Positions 25,933 through 35,609 are shown, numbered from the stretch's first letter. The stretch: 64,000 nt of DNA from JAHRAW01 sp965212085 (GCA_965212085.1 OZ243042.1:2418001-2482000); one strand, 5' to 3'. Notes: generated from the sequence alone by a model not told the origin. Numbers and translations: made by a program.

Positions 25933-26173
25933 GGGGGATGGGGTGGAGCGACCCAGTCATCGACCCAGTCGAACATTTGATTTTGGTCATTGCGCGCAAA
26001 CAGCCGTCCCCGGTCTCAATCCGCGTTGACCGGCGGGTTTGTGGCCGGTATCCGGCGACCGATCATGTTGGGGCTAGAGTCGCAGGTAGAGTCAACTCTT
26101 GGCGATGAGGATCTTATTGACTAATCACGGTAAAAAACACAGAATTCCTCATCATTTTATCCGGGCATCAACC

Positions 26174-26710
26174 ATGAAATCACGCGACCGGCGGCGGGGC
26201 ATTACCCTGGTGCACACCGGCGAAGGCAAGGGCAAATCCTCGGGCGGGTTCGGCGTGGTGTTTCGGGCGGCGGGCTGGGGGCTGCGGGTTTGCGTAATCC
26301 AGTACATCAAGGGCAAGTGGAAGACCGGCGAGCAGCGCGCCGCGGAAAAATTCGGCAACATTGAATGGCACGTCATGGGCGACGGCTTCACCTGGGACAC
26401 CAAAAACCCCGAACAGGACATCGCCACCAGCCGCGCCATCTGGGAGTTCAGCAAGGACAAAATCCTCTCCGGGGAATTCGACCTGGTGCTGCTCGACGAG
26501 ATCAACTACTGCAGCGGCTACGGCTGGATTCCCGGCGAAGAAATCGCCGAGTTCGTGCGCGAGCAAAAACCACCCTGGCTGCACCTGATCATGACCGGCC
26601 GCGACGCGCCTGCGGCGGTCATTGAGGCGGCGGACACGGTCAGCGAAATGTGTAAAATCAAGCATGCGTTTGATGAGGGTGTGCTTGCGGCTCAGGGGGT
26701 GGAGTTTTAA
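26174..26710 (+). CDS. cobO: Corrinoid adenosyltransferase CobO/BtuR
   Basis: 178 residues from ATG 26174. The P-loop is GEGKGKSSGGFGV and the second conserved patch is LVLLDEINYCSGYGW. It adds the 5'-deoxyadenosyl group to cob(I)alamin or its precursors. It stands alone, without other cob genes, so salvage is as likely as synthesis. Its presence shows corrinoid use, in keeping with two MttB-superfamily genes in the window. The 240 bases upstream contain no recognisable cobalamin riboswitch. Confidence 0.93.
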   Translation: MKSRDRRRGITLVHTGEGKGKSSGGFGVVFRAAGWGLRVCVIQYIKGKWKTGEQRAAEKFGNIEWHVMGDGFTWDTKNPEQDIATSRAIWEFSKDKILSGEFDLVLLDEINYCSGYGWIPGEEIAEFVREQKPPWLHLIMTGRDAPAAVIEAADTVSEMCKIKHAFDEGVLAAQGVEF

Positions 26711-26765
26711 CCGGCAGTGTACCGTGGTGTTGTAACGCGGCTATTTAATAGAGTGTGGAAAAAAA

Positions 26766-26794
26766 TTGACCCTGCTCTTTTCCGCGCATATACT
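26766..26794 (+). promoter_or_regulatory. Sigma70-type promoter for R-M locus 2
   Basis: TTGACC at 26766-26771 and TATACT at 26789-26794 are separated by exactly 17 bases. They lie 32 bases before the methyltransferase ATG, giving a good match to the vegetative promoter consensus. Confidence 0.75.
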
Positions 26795-26825
26795 ACCAAT
26801 CAGTCCTTGGATATAAACACTTCTG

Positions 26826-27632
26826 ATGCTTGAAAAAAACCAAATATATTGCGGGAATTTTTTCGATTTTCTGGAAAAAATCGAAGATGAGTCCGTGGAT
26901 CTCGTTATATGCGATGGACCCTACGGCGTAACCCGGAACGATTGGGATCGAATTTCATCCATCCAGGAATTCAACCTAGATCTAATAAAACGATTTTCTT
27001 TCAAACTGAAAGACGGGGGGGCTCTTTACCTTTTTGGAAAACCAGATTGCATTGATTTCATTGATTACCGGCCTTACCTGAATCTGAGATCTAAAATTGT
27101 TTGGTACCAGCCAAGCAGGTTGGCCCAGGGCCGCTTAAACTACACGAACAATTATGACATTATTACTTACTTCATTAAGGGGAAAAAGCCACGGTGCTAT
27201 AATCTTGATGCTATCAGGGTTTCACAGCTTGTTGAATTGGAACACCGGTTGCGTTGTGAAAGGGTTCCTTCTGTTGTGACCGGGCGGTATGGGAAAACAA
27301 AGTTCAATCATAAAGGAAAGAATCCGGGCGATGTTTGGGGCGATATTAAGCAACTCACCTACAAGTCGAAGGAATTATCCTCAAGAGATGCATTAAATAC
27401 AATTCAAAAACCTGAAAAATTAATTGAGAGGCTTGTTTTAGCGAGCTCATCACAAGGGGACTTGGTACTTGACCCTTTTGCCGGCGTGGGTACATGCCCG
27501 GTTGTGTGCAAGAGAATCAAAAGAAATTTTTTGGCATTTGAATTACAGTCAGAATTTGTCCAACTCGCCGAGCAACGGTTGGATGAGATTAATGGCGGGC
27601 AACAGATTTTGGAGTTTTCACATGGCTCGTGA
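26826..27632 (+). CDS. DNA amino-methyltransferase, beta class, with DGPY motif (R-M locus 2)
   Basis: 268 residues. Motif IV is present as DGPY at residues 30-33, an unusual variant of (D/N/S)PPY; motif I, DPFAGVGTC, lies at about residue 217, giving the beta-class order. TIQKPEKLIERLVLASS is the motif X-like region. It methylates an exocyclic amino group of DNA; the target is unknown. AT-rich compared with flanking genes. Its stop overlaps the next gene by 11 bases. Confidence 0.86.
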   Translation: MLEKNQIYCGNFFDFLEKIEDESVDLVICDGPYGVTRNDWDRISSIQEFNLDLIKRFSFKLKDGGALYLFGKPDCIDFIDYRPYLNLRSKIVWYQPSRLAQGRLNYTNNYDIITYFIKGKKPRCYNLDAIRVSQLVELEHRLRCERVPSVVTGRYGKTKFNHKGKNPGDVWGDIKQLTYKSKELSSRDALNTIQKPEKLIERLVLASSSQGDLVLDPFAGVGTCPVVCKRIKRNFLAFELQSEFVQLAEQRLDEINGGQQILEFSHGS

Positions 27633-28110
27633 AGTTTACCGCAAGATTATTGATCTAATTCTAAGCGCAACAAAGTTAGCGCGAACAGTTGGCATCCACA
27701 ACTTGTTGCAACCCGGATTAATCAAGGAAATGATCATAGCTGATATTCTTGGACATGAGTTAATCACCACCAAAAGAGATGCTGATGCTTGCAATCCAAA
27801 CGACCCGTCTGAAATCTATGAATATCTTTCTTGCAAAGAAGGCGGGACTGGTCAACTAGACAGAATGTTTAAGGAACCCGCCGACAAACGCCGGGAATCT
27901 TTAAAACGCATTCGGCGTAACAATAAAATCTACTTTGCTGTTTTCTATCAAGAAAATCAAGCAAAAGTAAAAATAATCTACGAACTTCAACCTCTGGTTA
28001 TGGTAAGAGAAACGGAGCGCAAACTAAACAAAAGTCGTAATACCATATCTCACGTTGGTTTCTCCGAAAATTGGGTTAAGCAGAATGGGGAAATCGTATA
28101 TCAAGGCTAA
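27622..28110 (+). CDS. Candidate restriction endonuclease (R-M locus 2)
   Basis: 162 residues from ATG 27622, with GGAG eight bases before it. No named family is recognised. A possible PD-(D/E)XK core is D-x-x-N-P-N-D-P-S-E followed by YEYLSCKEGG, where E and K sit as in E-x-x-x-C-K variants. The later segment KIYFAVFYQENQAKVKIIYEL is a plausible beta pair. Its position directly after and overlapping a DNA methyltransferase makes it the likely cognate endonuclease, but that rests on context. AT-rich. Confidence 0.6.
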   Translation: MAREVYRKIIDLILSATKLARTVGIHNLLQPGLIKEMIIADILGHELITTKRDADACNPNDPSEIYEYLSCKEGGTGQLDRMFKEPADKRRESLKRIRRNNKIYFAVFYQENQAKVKIIYELQPLVMVRETERKLNKSRNTISHVGFSENWVKQNGEIVYQG

Positions 28111-28143
28111 TCACCGAACTAAATGATGAGTTCCTTTTGATGC

Positions 28144-28170
28144 CATTTTCCCGGGGAAAATGATTTTTAC
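28144..28170 (+). terminator. Rho-independent terminator after R-M locus 2
   Basis: CATTTTCC and GGAAAATG form an 8-bp stem around a 3-base loop (28144-28162), followed by ATTTTTAC. It lies 34 bases after the candidate endonuclease stop and separates R-M locus 2 from soxB. Confidence 0.6.
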
Positions 28171-28267
28171 TCGTGCCTCCATTGGTACAATATACTTATT
28201 CCTTAATCCAGGTTCGGCGATGGAAACAATGCGTTGCCAACTCCACCAAATAACCACCCCAACCACC

Positions 28268-29512
28268 ATGAACCACTATTCCATTTTCACCCTGCTCCGC
28301 AACGCCCTGAATTATCATCAGGACTGGCAGCGGGCGTGGCGCAGTCCGGAGCCGAAGAAGACGTACGACGTGGTCATCGTCGGCGGCGGCGGGCATGGGC
28401 TGGCGACCGCTTATTACCTCGCCAAAGAATGTGGCATAACCAATGTCGCGGTGCTGGAGAAGGGCTGGCTGGGGGGCGGCAACACCGGGCGCAACACCAC
28501 CATCGTGCGCTCCAATTATTTGTGGGACGAGTCCGCCGGCCTGTATGAACACGCCATGAAACTGTGGGAAACCCTGAGCCGGGAGTTGAACTACAACGTG
28601 ATGTTTTCCCAGCGCGGGCTGCTGCACCTCGCCCACAACGTCCACGATATGCAGGAAATCGGCCGGCGCGGCAACGCCATCCACTTGAACGGCATAGACT
28701 CCGAGTTCGTAACCCCGGCCCAAGTCGCGGAAATGGTTCCGTTCATCAATCTCAACTGCCGCTACCCGATCCTCGGCGCACTGCTGCAGCGGCGCGGCGG
28801 CACCGCCCGCCACGACGCGGTGGCGTGGGGATACGCCCGGGCCGCGGACAACCTCGGCGTCGACATCATCCAGAACTGCGAAGTCACCGGCTTCAAAATC
28901 GAGCACAACAAGGTGACCGGCGTGGACACCAGCCGCGGGTTTATCGGCGCGCAAAAAGTCGGCTGCGTGGTGGCCGGCCATTGCAGCGTGCTGGCGGAAA
29001 TGGCCGGCTTCCGGCTGCCGCTGGAATCCTACCCCTTGCAGGCGCTGGTCTCCGAACCCATCAAACCGGTGCTCGACTGCGTGGTGATGTCCGGCAGCGT
29101 GCACGCCTACATCAGCCAGTCCGACAAGGGCGAACTGGTCATCGGCGCCGGTTCGGACGCCTACACTTCCTATTCCCAGCGCGGCGGTTTCGACTGCATC
29201 GAACATACCGTCGGCCCGGTGATCGAGTTATACCCGGTATTTTCGCGGCTGAAAATGCTGCGCCAGTGGGGCGGCATCGTGGACGTAACCGTGGACCGCT
29301 CGCCGCTGATTTCCAAAACGCCGGTGGAAAATCTGCTGTTCAACTGCGGCTGGGGAACCGGCGGCTTCAAGGCCACGCCGGGTTCGGGCAACGTTTTCGC
29401 CCACTCCCTCGCCGGCCCCGATATGCACCCGCTGGCGGCGCCGTTTTCCATCAACCGCTTCAACAGCGGCGCGCTGATTGACGAAGGCGCGGCGGCGGCG
29501 GTGGCCCACTGA
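28268..29512 (+). CDS. soxB: Sarcosine oxidase beta subunit
   Basis: 414 residues from ATG 28268 (MNHYSIFTLLRNAL), the usual family start; a longer frame has no likeness. The FAD motif is VVIVGGGGHGLATAYYLA, followed by VLEKGWLGGGNTGRNTTIVRSNY, diagnostic of heterotetrameric sarcosine oxidase beta. It carries the flavin site that oxidises sarcosine to glycine, feeding the methyl group to tetrahydrofolate on the alpha subunit. First gene of soxBDAG. A -10-like TATACT is at 28191-28196. Confidence 0.96.
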   Translation: MNHYSIFTLLRNALNYHQDWQRAWRSPEPKKTYDVVIVGGGGHGLATAYYLAKECGITNVAVLEKGWLGGGNTGRNTTIVRSNYLWDESAGLYEHAMKLWETLSRELNYNVMFSQRGLLHLAHNVHDMQEIGRRGNAIHLNGIDSEFVTPAQVAEMVPFINLNCRYPILGALLQRRGGTARHDAVAWGYARAADNLGVDIIQNCEVTGFKIEHNKVTGVDTSRGFIGAQKVGCVVAGHCSVLAEMAGFRLPLESYPLQALVSEPIKPVLDCVVMSGSVHAYISQSDKGELVIGAGSDAYTSYSQRGGFDCIEHTVGPVIELYPVFSRLKMLRQWGGIVDVTVDRSPLISKTPVENLLFNCGWGTGGFKATPGSGNVFAHSLAGPDMHPLAAPFSINRFNSGALIDEGAAAAVAH

Positions 29513-29534
29513 TGAGCGGAGCGCGGAGCAAATC

Positions 29535-29855
29535 ATGTTCTTAATCCAGTGCCCGTGGTGCGGCGAGCGCGACCAGACCGAGTTCAGCTGCCACGGCGAG
29601 GCGCACATCGCGCGCCCGGAAAACCCGCAGGAACTGAGCGAACAAGCGTGGGGCGACTACCTGTTCTTCCGCAAAAACCCAAAGGGTATTCACCACGAAC
29701 GCTGGGTTCACAGCCACGGCTGCCGGCGCTGGTTCAACGTCGTCCGCGACACCCGCAGCGACCGCATTCACGGGAGTTACAAACCCGGCGATCCCGCTCC
29801 CGTTCCCGTTCCCGCCGTTTCCGTTCCTGAAACCACCGGGGAGCAAACGCCATGA
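29535..29855 (+). CDS. soxD: Sarcosine oxidase delta subunit
   Basis: 106 residues from ATG 29535. The zinc ligands are C-x-x-C (CPWCGERDQTEF), a histidine in the following segment and C in SHGCRRWFNVVRDT. The last ~20 residues are Pro/Val-rich, coded by short repeats. This small subunit completes the zinc-containing interface of the heterotetramer. Its stop overlaps the soxA start as ATGA. Confidence 0.95.
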   Translation: MFLIQCPWCGERDQTEFSCHGEAHIARPENPQELSEQAWGDYLFFRKNPKGIHHERWVHSHGCRRWFNVVRDTRSDRIHGSYKPGDPAPVPVPAVSVPETTGEQTP

Positions 29856-32800
29856 GCCAGCCCAACCGACTGGCCGATGGCGGCCGCCTGAACCGCGCGA
29901 AAATACTCCGTTTCTGGTACGACGACAAAAAATACGAAGGCCACCCCGGCGACACCCTGGCCTCGGCGTTGCTCGCCAACGGCGTCACCCTGGTGGGGCG
30001 CAGCTTCAAGTATCACCGCCCCAGGGGTATTTTTTCCGCCGGTGCTGAAGAGCCAAACGCCCTCGTGCAACTCGAAAACGGCCCCTACACCGAACCCAAC
30101 CGGCGCGCCACCGAGGTCGAGTTATACGAAGGTTTGATCGCCCACAGCCAGAACTGCTGGCCGTCGGTGGGCTTCGACCTCGGCGCCGTCAGTTCCCGCT
30201 TGTCGCGCATCCTGCCCGCCGGGTTTTACTACAAGACCTTCATGTGGCCGCAGTCCTTGTGGATGACCTACGAGAAAATGATCCGCAAGGCCGCCGGCCT
30301 CGGCGTCTCCCCAAATGATCCCGACCCCGACGCCTACGACAAAATCCACGCCCACTGCGACGTGCTGGTGGTGGGCGGCGGGCCGGCGGGGTTGCAGGCG
30401 GCCTGCGCCGCCGGCGCAACCGGCGCGCGGGTGCTGCTGGCGGATGAAAAAAACGAGTTCGGCGGATCCCTGCTCGGTGATCGCGTAACCATTGGCGACA
30501 TTGGCGACGGCGGCCTTGACGCCGCTCAATGGATCGCCGGGCGCGTCGCGGAGTTGAACGGTATGGAGCAGGTAACGCTACTGCCGCGCACCACGGTGAC
30601 CGGCTACTACCACGACAATTTCCTGGTGGCCAACCAGCGCGTCATTGAGCACCTCGGCCCCAACCGGGGCGACAAGGCGCCCAAAGAACGCCTGTGGAAA
30701 ATCCGCGCCAGGCAGGTTGTGCTGGCGACCGGCAGCATTGAGCGGCCGCTGGTGTTCGCCGACAACGACCGGCCGGGGGTGATGCTGGCCGGCGCGGTGC
30801 GCGCCTACATCAACCGCTTCGGCGTGCTGCCCGCAAAGCGCGTGGTGGTGCTGACCAACAACGACAGTGCCTACCACACCGCCATTGATGCCAAACGCGC
30901 CGGGGCCGAGGTTGAGGTGGTGGACGTGCGCCCCGATCTTTCAGGGGAACGCATCGCTGAGGCCCAAGGACTGAACATTCCCATCCACGCCAACAGCGCC
31001 CTCAGCGCGGTGGATTACGCCCGCGGAAAAATTACCGGCGTCAAGGTCATGGCACTTTCCCCGGACGGCGGCCAAGTGCACGGCGCACCGCGCAGCATCG
31101 CCTGCGACGGGGTGGCGGTGTCCGGCGGCTGGACGCCCACGGTGCACCTGTTCAGCCAGGCCAGGGGCGAACTCGCGTTCTGCGAGAAGCGGCATTGTTT
31201 TCTTCCTGCAAAAAATCCGCCGACCAACGCACTAACCTGCGCCGGCGCCTGCCGGGGAACCTACGGCCTCGCCGACTGTCTCGCACAAGGAAACGAAGCC
31301 GGGCTTGCCGCCGCCTCCGCCGCGGGCTTTGCAAGCGAATCGCCGGCGGCCGTATTTAAGGTTTCGGAACCGGCCTGCGGAGCGATGCGACCGTTGTGGA
31401 TTTTGCCCTGCGAACATCCCATTGGCCGCGGGCCGAAAAAACACTTCCACGAACTGCACAACGATTCCACCGTCGCCGACATCGAACTCGCGGCCCGCGA
31501 AGGCTTCGACTCGGTGGAGCACCTCAAGCGTTACACCACCACCGGCATGGGAACCGACCAGGGCAAGACCTCCAACCTCAACGCCCTGGCGGTGATGGCC
31601 GGCCTGCAAGGCGCCTCCGTCTCCACCCTCGGCGCCACCACCTTCCGGCCACCCTACACGCCGCTCACCTTCGGCGCCGTCATCGGCCACGAACGCCGCG
31701 AGTTGTTCCAGCAAAAGCGCACCACCCCGATGCACCCGTGGCACGACCGCCACGGCGCGGTCTATGAAGACGTCGGCGACTGGAAGCGGCCGTTTTATTT
31801 TCCGCAGCACGGTGAGAACATGCGCGCCGCGGTGCAACGCGAATGCCTCGCGGCCCGAACCGCCATCGGCATCGTGGACGCCTCGACCCTCGGCAAAATA
31901 GACATCAAGGGCGAAGACGCCGCCGAACTGCTCAACATGATCTACACCAACGCCTGGAGCAAACTGGCGCCGGGACGTTGCCGCTACGGCCTGATGCTGA
32001 ACGAGCACGGCATGGTGTTCGACGACGGCGTGACCACCCGCATCGGCGAAAATCACTACCACATGACCACCACCACCGGCGGCGCGGCGCGGGTGATGAA
32101 CTGGCTCGAGGAATGGCTGCAAACCGAATGGCCGCACAGCAAGGTCTATTGCACCAGCGTCACCGAGCAGTGGGCGGTGGCCTCCATCAGCGGCCCGAAA
32201 AGCCGCGACCTGCTGGCCGAGTTGTGCGACCGCTCCCGGCCTTTGGACGGCGAGTCGTTTCCGTTCATGTCCATGCAGCGACTTGAAGTGGCCGGGATTC
32301 CGGCGCGGGTGTTCCGCATCAGTTTCACCGGCGAGTTGGCCTTTGAGATCAACGTGCCGGCGCGCTTCGGGCTGGCGTTGTGGCAAACGCTGCTCGAGGC
32401 CGGCGAAAAATACGGCATCTGCCCCTACGGAACCGAAGCGATGCACGTGCTGCGCGCCGAAAAAGGCTTCATCATCGCCGGCCAGGACACCGACGGCACG
32501 GTCACCCCCATGGACCTCGGAATGGACTGGATCGTCTCCAAAAACAAAACCGACTTTGTCGGCAAACGCTCGCTTTCCCGAACCGATACCGCGCGCCCCG
32601 GCAGAAAACAACTCGTGGGGCTGCTCACCGAAGACCCGGTTTTTGTGCTGCCCGAAGGCGCGCACGTAGTGGAAGCGTTGCGCGGCAAACCGCCGATGAA
32701 AATGCTCGGCCACGTCTCTTCCAGTTACCTGAGCCCCAACGTCGGCCGCTCCATCGCCCTGGCGTTGATCGCCGATGGCTTCAAGCGCAAGGGCGAGGTG

Positions 32801-32896
32801 CTGGACGTCGCGCTCATGGACGGCGGCGCCCACAAAGTAACGGTCACCGGCACCGTGTTTTATGACCCCGAAGCAACCAAGCAAGCGCGCCCGTGA
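29852..32896 (+). CDS. soxA: Sarcosine oxidase alpha subunit
   Basis: 1014 residues, normal for the alpha subunit. Order of domains: an N-terminal 2Fe-2S-ferredoxin-like fold (FWYDDKKYEGHPGDTLASALLANG), an NAD-binding pyridine-nucleotide-disulfide domain (VLVVGGGPAGLQAACAAG), an [2Fe-2S]/SoxA linker, and a C-terminal GcvT-like folate domain from about residue 620. The folate part passes the released methyl to tetrahydrofolate as 5,10-methylene-THF. The gene overlaps soxD and soxG by four bases each. Confidence 0.97.
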   Translation: MSQPNRLADGGRLNRAKILRFWYDDKKYEGHPGDTLASALLANGVTLVGRSFKYHRPRGIFSAGAEEPNALVQLENGPYTEPNRRATEVELYEGLIAHSQNCWPSVGFDLGAVSSRLSRILPAGFYYKTFMWPQSLWMTYEKMIRKAAGLGVSPNDPDPDAYDKIHAHCDVLVVGGGPAGLQAACAAGATGARVLLADEKNEFGGSLLGDRVTIGDIGDGGLDAAQWIAGRVAELNGMEQVTLLPRTTVTGYYHDNFLVANQRVIEHLGPNRGDKAPKERLWKIRARQVVLATGSIERPLVFADNDRPGVMLAGAVRAYINRFGVLPAKRVVVLTNNDSAYHTAIDAKRAGAEVEVVDVRPDLSGERIAEAQGLNIPIHANSALSAVDYARGKITGVKVMALSPDGGQVHGAPRSIACDGVAVSGGWTPTVHLFSQARGELAFCEKRHCFLPAKNPPTNALTCAGACRGTYGLADCLAQGNEAGLAAASAAGFASESPAAVFKVSEPACGAMRPLWILPCEHPIGRGPKKHFHELHNDSTVADIELAAREGFDSVEHLKRYTTTGMGTDQGKTSNLNALAVMAGLQGASVSTLGATTFRPPYTPLTFGAVIGHERRELFQQKRTTPMHPWHDRHGAVYEDVGDWKRPFYFPQHGENMRAAVQRECLAARTAIGIVDASTLGKIDIKGEDAAELLNMIYTNAWSKLAPGRCRYGLMLNEHGMVFDDGVTTRIGENHYHMTTTTGGAARVMNWLEEWLQTEWPHSKVYCTSVTEQWAVASISGPKSRDLLAELCDRSRPLDGESFPFMSMQRLEVAGIPARVFRISFTGELAFEINVPARFGLALWQTLLEAGEKYGICPYGTEAMHVLRAEKGFIIAGQDTDGTVTPMDLGMDWIVSKNKTDFVGKRSLSRTDTARPGRKQLVGLLTEDPVFVLPEGAHVVEALRGKPPMKMLGHVSSSYLSPNVGRSIALALIADGFKRKGEVLDVALMDGGAHKVTVTGTVFYDPEATKQARP

Positions 32897-33504
32897 CTGA
32901 CGCCGCCCCTCCATTGCCCGCCATCCGACCCACCTCCCCCGGCGGTGGCCGCCAACCCATTGAAGGGCGGGAAGGCCGGACCAGCCTTCGCGAACTCCCG
33001 TGGTGCGGAAAAATCAACCTGCGCGGCGACCCAAACGACGCGCGCTTCCTGAACGCCGCCGCCGAGACGCTGGGGATGCCGCTGCCGCTGGAAGCGAACA
33101 CCACATCGGCGGGCGGCCACGGCAATGGCCACGGCAACGACACGATTTTCTGGCTCGGCCCCGATGAATGGTTGCTGCACTGCGAAATCCGGCGCACCGA
33201 AACCGTGATGGAACAACTGGCGCGGCACCTCGCGCCCCTCCACCACGCCGCCACCGAAGTCAGCGACTACTACACCATCCTCGAACTGAGCGGCGAAAAC
33301 GCCGCCGCCATCCTCGCCCGTGGCTGCCCCCTGGACTTGCACGAACGCGCCTTCAAGGCCACGCAATGCGCCCAGACGCGCTTCGGCAACGCCGGCGTAC
33401 TGTTGTACAAACCCAACGCCGACTCGTCGTTCCAAATCCAGGTGCGGTGGAGCTTCACCGAATACGTGCAGGATTACCTGGCGCGGGTCATTGACACCTT
33501 GTGA
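32893..33504 (+). CDS. soxG: Sarcosine oxidase gamma subunit
   Basis: 203 residues from GTG 32893, which overlaps the soxA stop (GTGA). IFWLGPDEWLLHC, DYYTILELSGENAAAILARGCPLDLH and QVRWSFTEYVQDYL are gamma-subunit signatures. Last gene of soxBDAG; glyA and purU, often found with sox, are absent here. It faces the end of gltX across 44 bases. Confidence 0.94.
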   Translation: MTDAAPPLPAIRPTSPGGGRQPIEGREGRTSLRELPWCGKINLRGDPNDARFLNAAAETLGMPLPLEANTTSAGGHGNGHGNDTIFWLGPDEWLLHCEIRRTETVMEQLARHLAPLHHAATEVSDYYTILELSGENAAAILARGCPLDLHERAFKATQCAQTRFGNAGVLLYKPNADSSFQIQVRWSFTEYVQDYLARVIDTL

Positions 33505-33548
33505 TCAACCCGTGCGCAAATACACCACACCAGGGCAGCCGGTTGTAG

Positions 33549-35006
33549 CTACGCCCCCGCAGCCTGACCGGCAATCCAGCGAAGCGCTTTTTGTATTCGC
33601 TCAAGGGTTCGCCTCCGCCCCACCAGCCGCAGCGTAACGTCGATGGGCGGCGTCGCCGCAGTTCCGGAAACCGCCACCCGCAGCGGCTGGGCGATGCGCC
33701 CGAGTTTTACCGACTCCGCTTCCAGCACGCGCTCCATGGCCCGGTTGATGGCGGGTTCCCGCCAGTCTTCCACGCTTTCAAACTCGGCGTGCAAGGCGCG
33801 CAGCAGCTGCGCCGCATCCGCGCCGAGGTGTTTTTGGGCCGCGCTTTGCTCGTATTCATCGAAGTCCGCGTACAGGTAAACCACTTTGTCGGCCATTTCT
33901 TCCAGGGTCCGGGCGCGTTCGGCCATGACTTCGGCGACCTCGGCGAGGGGCGGGCCGGCGGCGGTTTGGGTTTCGGTTTCGTTTTCGCTTTCAGTTGAGA
34001 TTTGGATTTGGATGCCGCGCCGTTTGAGGCGCGCGCCGAGTTCTTCGGCCAGCCGTTCGGGATCCGCCTGGCGGAGGTAGTGCTGGTTGGTCCACAAAAG
34101 TTTGGCGAGGTCAAAGCCGGCGGCGGACTGGTTGATGTCGTTGATGTCGAACAACGCAATCATCTCTTTGATCGAAAAAATCTCTTGATCTCCGTGGGAC
34201 CAGCCGAGGCGCACGAGGTAGTTCAACAACGCCTCCGGCAGGATGCCCATGTCGCGGTATTCGAGCACGCTGACGGCACCGTGGCGCTTGGAAAGCCGCC
34301 GCCCGTCGGGGCCGGAAATCAGCGGCACGTGGGCGAACACCGGCAGGGCCGCGCCCAGCGCGCGGAAGATGTTGATCTGCCTGGGGGTGTTGTTGGTGTG
34401 GTCGTCGCCGCGAATGACGTGGGTAACGCCCATGTCGATATCATCCACCACCACGGTCAGGTTGTAGGTCGGTGCGCCGTCCGAGCGGGCGATGATCAAG
34501 TCGTCCAGTTCTTGGTTGGCGATGGCCACCCCGCCGCGCACCACGTCGTCGAAAACCACCGTCCCCGCGGTTGGATTCTTGAAGCGCACCACCGCCGACT
34601 CACCGTCTGCGGGCCGGCGTCCGAGGTCCCGGCAGCAGCGGTCGTAGCGGGGCTTGTGGCCGGCGGCGCGCTGGGCTTCCCGGGTGGCGTCGAGTTTTTC
34701 CTTGCTGCAAAAACAGTGGTAGGCGTTGTCTTCCGCGAGCAGTTGCCGGATCACTTCGCCGTAGCGGTCCGGCCGCTTGCTCTGGTAATACGGCCCGCGA
34801 TCCCAGTCAAGGCCGAGCCATTGCAGCGCTTCGAAGATGACCTCGATGGCTTCTTCGGTTGACCGCCGGCGGTCGGTGTCCTCGATTCTGAGCACCAGTT
34901 CGCCGCCGGTTTTTTTTGCGTACAACCAGTTGAACAGCGCGGTGCGGGCGCCGCCGACGTGGAGGTAGCCGGTGGGGCTTGGCGGGAAACGGGTTACGGT
35001 GTGCAT
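33549..35006 (-). CDS. gltX: Glutamyl-tRNA synthetase
   Basis: 485 residues from ATG 35006 (MHTVTRFPPSPTGYLHVGGART). The HIGH-type motif is YLHVGG and the KMSKS-type motif is RRLSKRHGA. A zinc-knuckle-like set lies in YHCFCSKEKLDATREAQRAAG then YDRCCRD. It charges tRNA-Glu (and possibly tRNA-Gln). A Thr/Glu-rich insert (STESENETETQ) encoded by hexamer repeats lies between the catalytic and anticodon-binding parts. A tRNA-Pro gene lies just upstream on the same strand. Confidence 0.96.
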   Translation of the reverse strand: MHTVTRFPPSPTGYLHVGGARTALFNWLYAKKTGGELVLRIEDTDRRRSTEEAIEVIFEALQWLGLDWDRGPYYQSKRPDRYGEVIRQLLAEDNAYHCFCSKEKLDATREAQRAAGHKPRYDRCCRDLGRRPADGESAVVRFKNPTAGTVVFDDVVRGGVAIANQELDDLIIARSDGAPTYNLTVVVDDIDMGVTHVIRGDDHTNNTPRQINIFRALGAALPVFAHVPLISGPDGRRLSKRHGAVSVLEYRDMGILPEALLNYLVRLGWSHGDQEIFSIKEMIALFDINDINQSAAGFDLAKLLWTNQHYLRQADPERLAEELGARLKRRGIQIQISTESENETETQTAAGPPLAEVAEVMAERARTLEEMADKVVYLYADFDEYEQSAAQKHLGADAAQLLRALHAEFESVEDWREPAINRAMERVLEAESVKLGRIAQPLRVAVSGTAATPPIDVTLRLVGRRRTLERIQKALRWIAGQAAGA

Positions 35007-35070
35007 GGCTTTGCCTGGGGGGTCAAAAACGCGGGATCCAAAACGCAGGATTAAAAGCGTGACCAAAATT

Positions 35071-35147
35071 GGTCGGGGTGAGAGGATTTGAACCTCCGAC
35101 CACCGCAACCCCATTGCGGTGCGCTACCAGGCTGCGCTACACCCCGA
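35071..35147 (-). tRNA. tRNA-Pro (anticodon GGG)
   Basis: 77 bases including an encoded CCA end. The acceptor arm pairs CGGGGTG with CACCCCG, the T-arm contains GGTTCAAATCC, and the anticodon stem CCGCA/TGCGG holds the loop ATGGGGT, giving anticodon GGG. A tRNA-Pro after the ihfA/merR-like genes is a common gammaproteobacterial arrangement. Confidence 0.95.
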
Positions 35148-35231
35148 AATACTGGTCCGGAAACCGGTTGCCTCTTTTGCCGTCAATCATGCCACGCAAA
35201 TTCATGCCACGCAAACACTCAACACAAACAC

Positions 35232-35609
35232 TCAGCGCAAAATATCCCGGACTTCATCGAGTTCGGCGATGAGCCGGTTGATGAGCTCCGCCCCGCGGTC
35301 GCCGAGGCCCGGCGATTCGGCGGGGTTTCCTTCGGCGGCCAACTGCTGCAAACGGGCGCGGGCGCCGCTGATGGTAAAGCCCTCGACGTAGAGCAACTTG
35401 CGGATCTGCCGGATCAACTGCACTTCGTGGCGCTGGTAGTAACGGCGGTTTCCGCGCCGCTTGACCGGGTTCAACTGGGGAAATTCCTGCTCCCAGTAGC
35501 GCAACACGTGGGGCTTGACCTCGCATAACTTGCTGACTTCACCGATGGTGAAGTAACGCTTGGACGGAATCGGCGGCAACTCGAAACCGCTCGGATCAAG
35601 CATCGTCAT
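35232..35609 (-). CDS. MerR-family transcriptional regulator
   Basis: 125 residues. The MerR helix-turn-helix and wing are clear: YFTIGEVSKLCEVKPHVLRYWEQEFPQL then RRYYQRHEVQLIRQIRKLL. The C-terminal part is a short dimerisation helix without the cysteines of metal sensors. This is the conserved MerR-like gene that follows ihfA in many gammaproteobacteria; its target is not established. Its start overlaps the ihfA stop by one base. Confidence 0.92.
   Translation of the reverse strand: MTMLDPSGFELPPIPSKRYFTIGEVSKLCEVKPHVLRYWEQEFPQLNPVKRRGNRRYYQRHEVQLIRQIRKLLYVEGFTISGARARLQQLAAEGNPAESPGLGDRGAELINRLIAELDEVRDILR

Noticed and set aside
25933..26173. Cobalamin riboswitch upstream of cobO
   Set aside because: No recognisable B12 box; only a short direct repeat of CGACCCAGTC.
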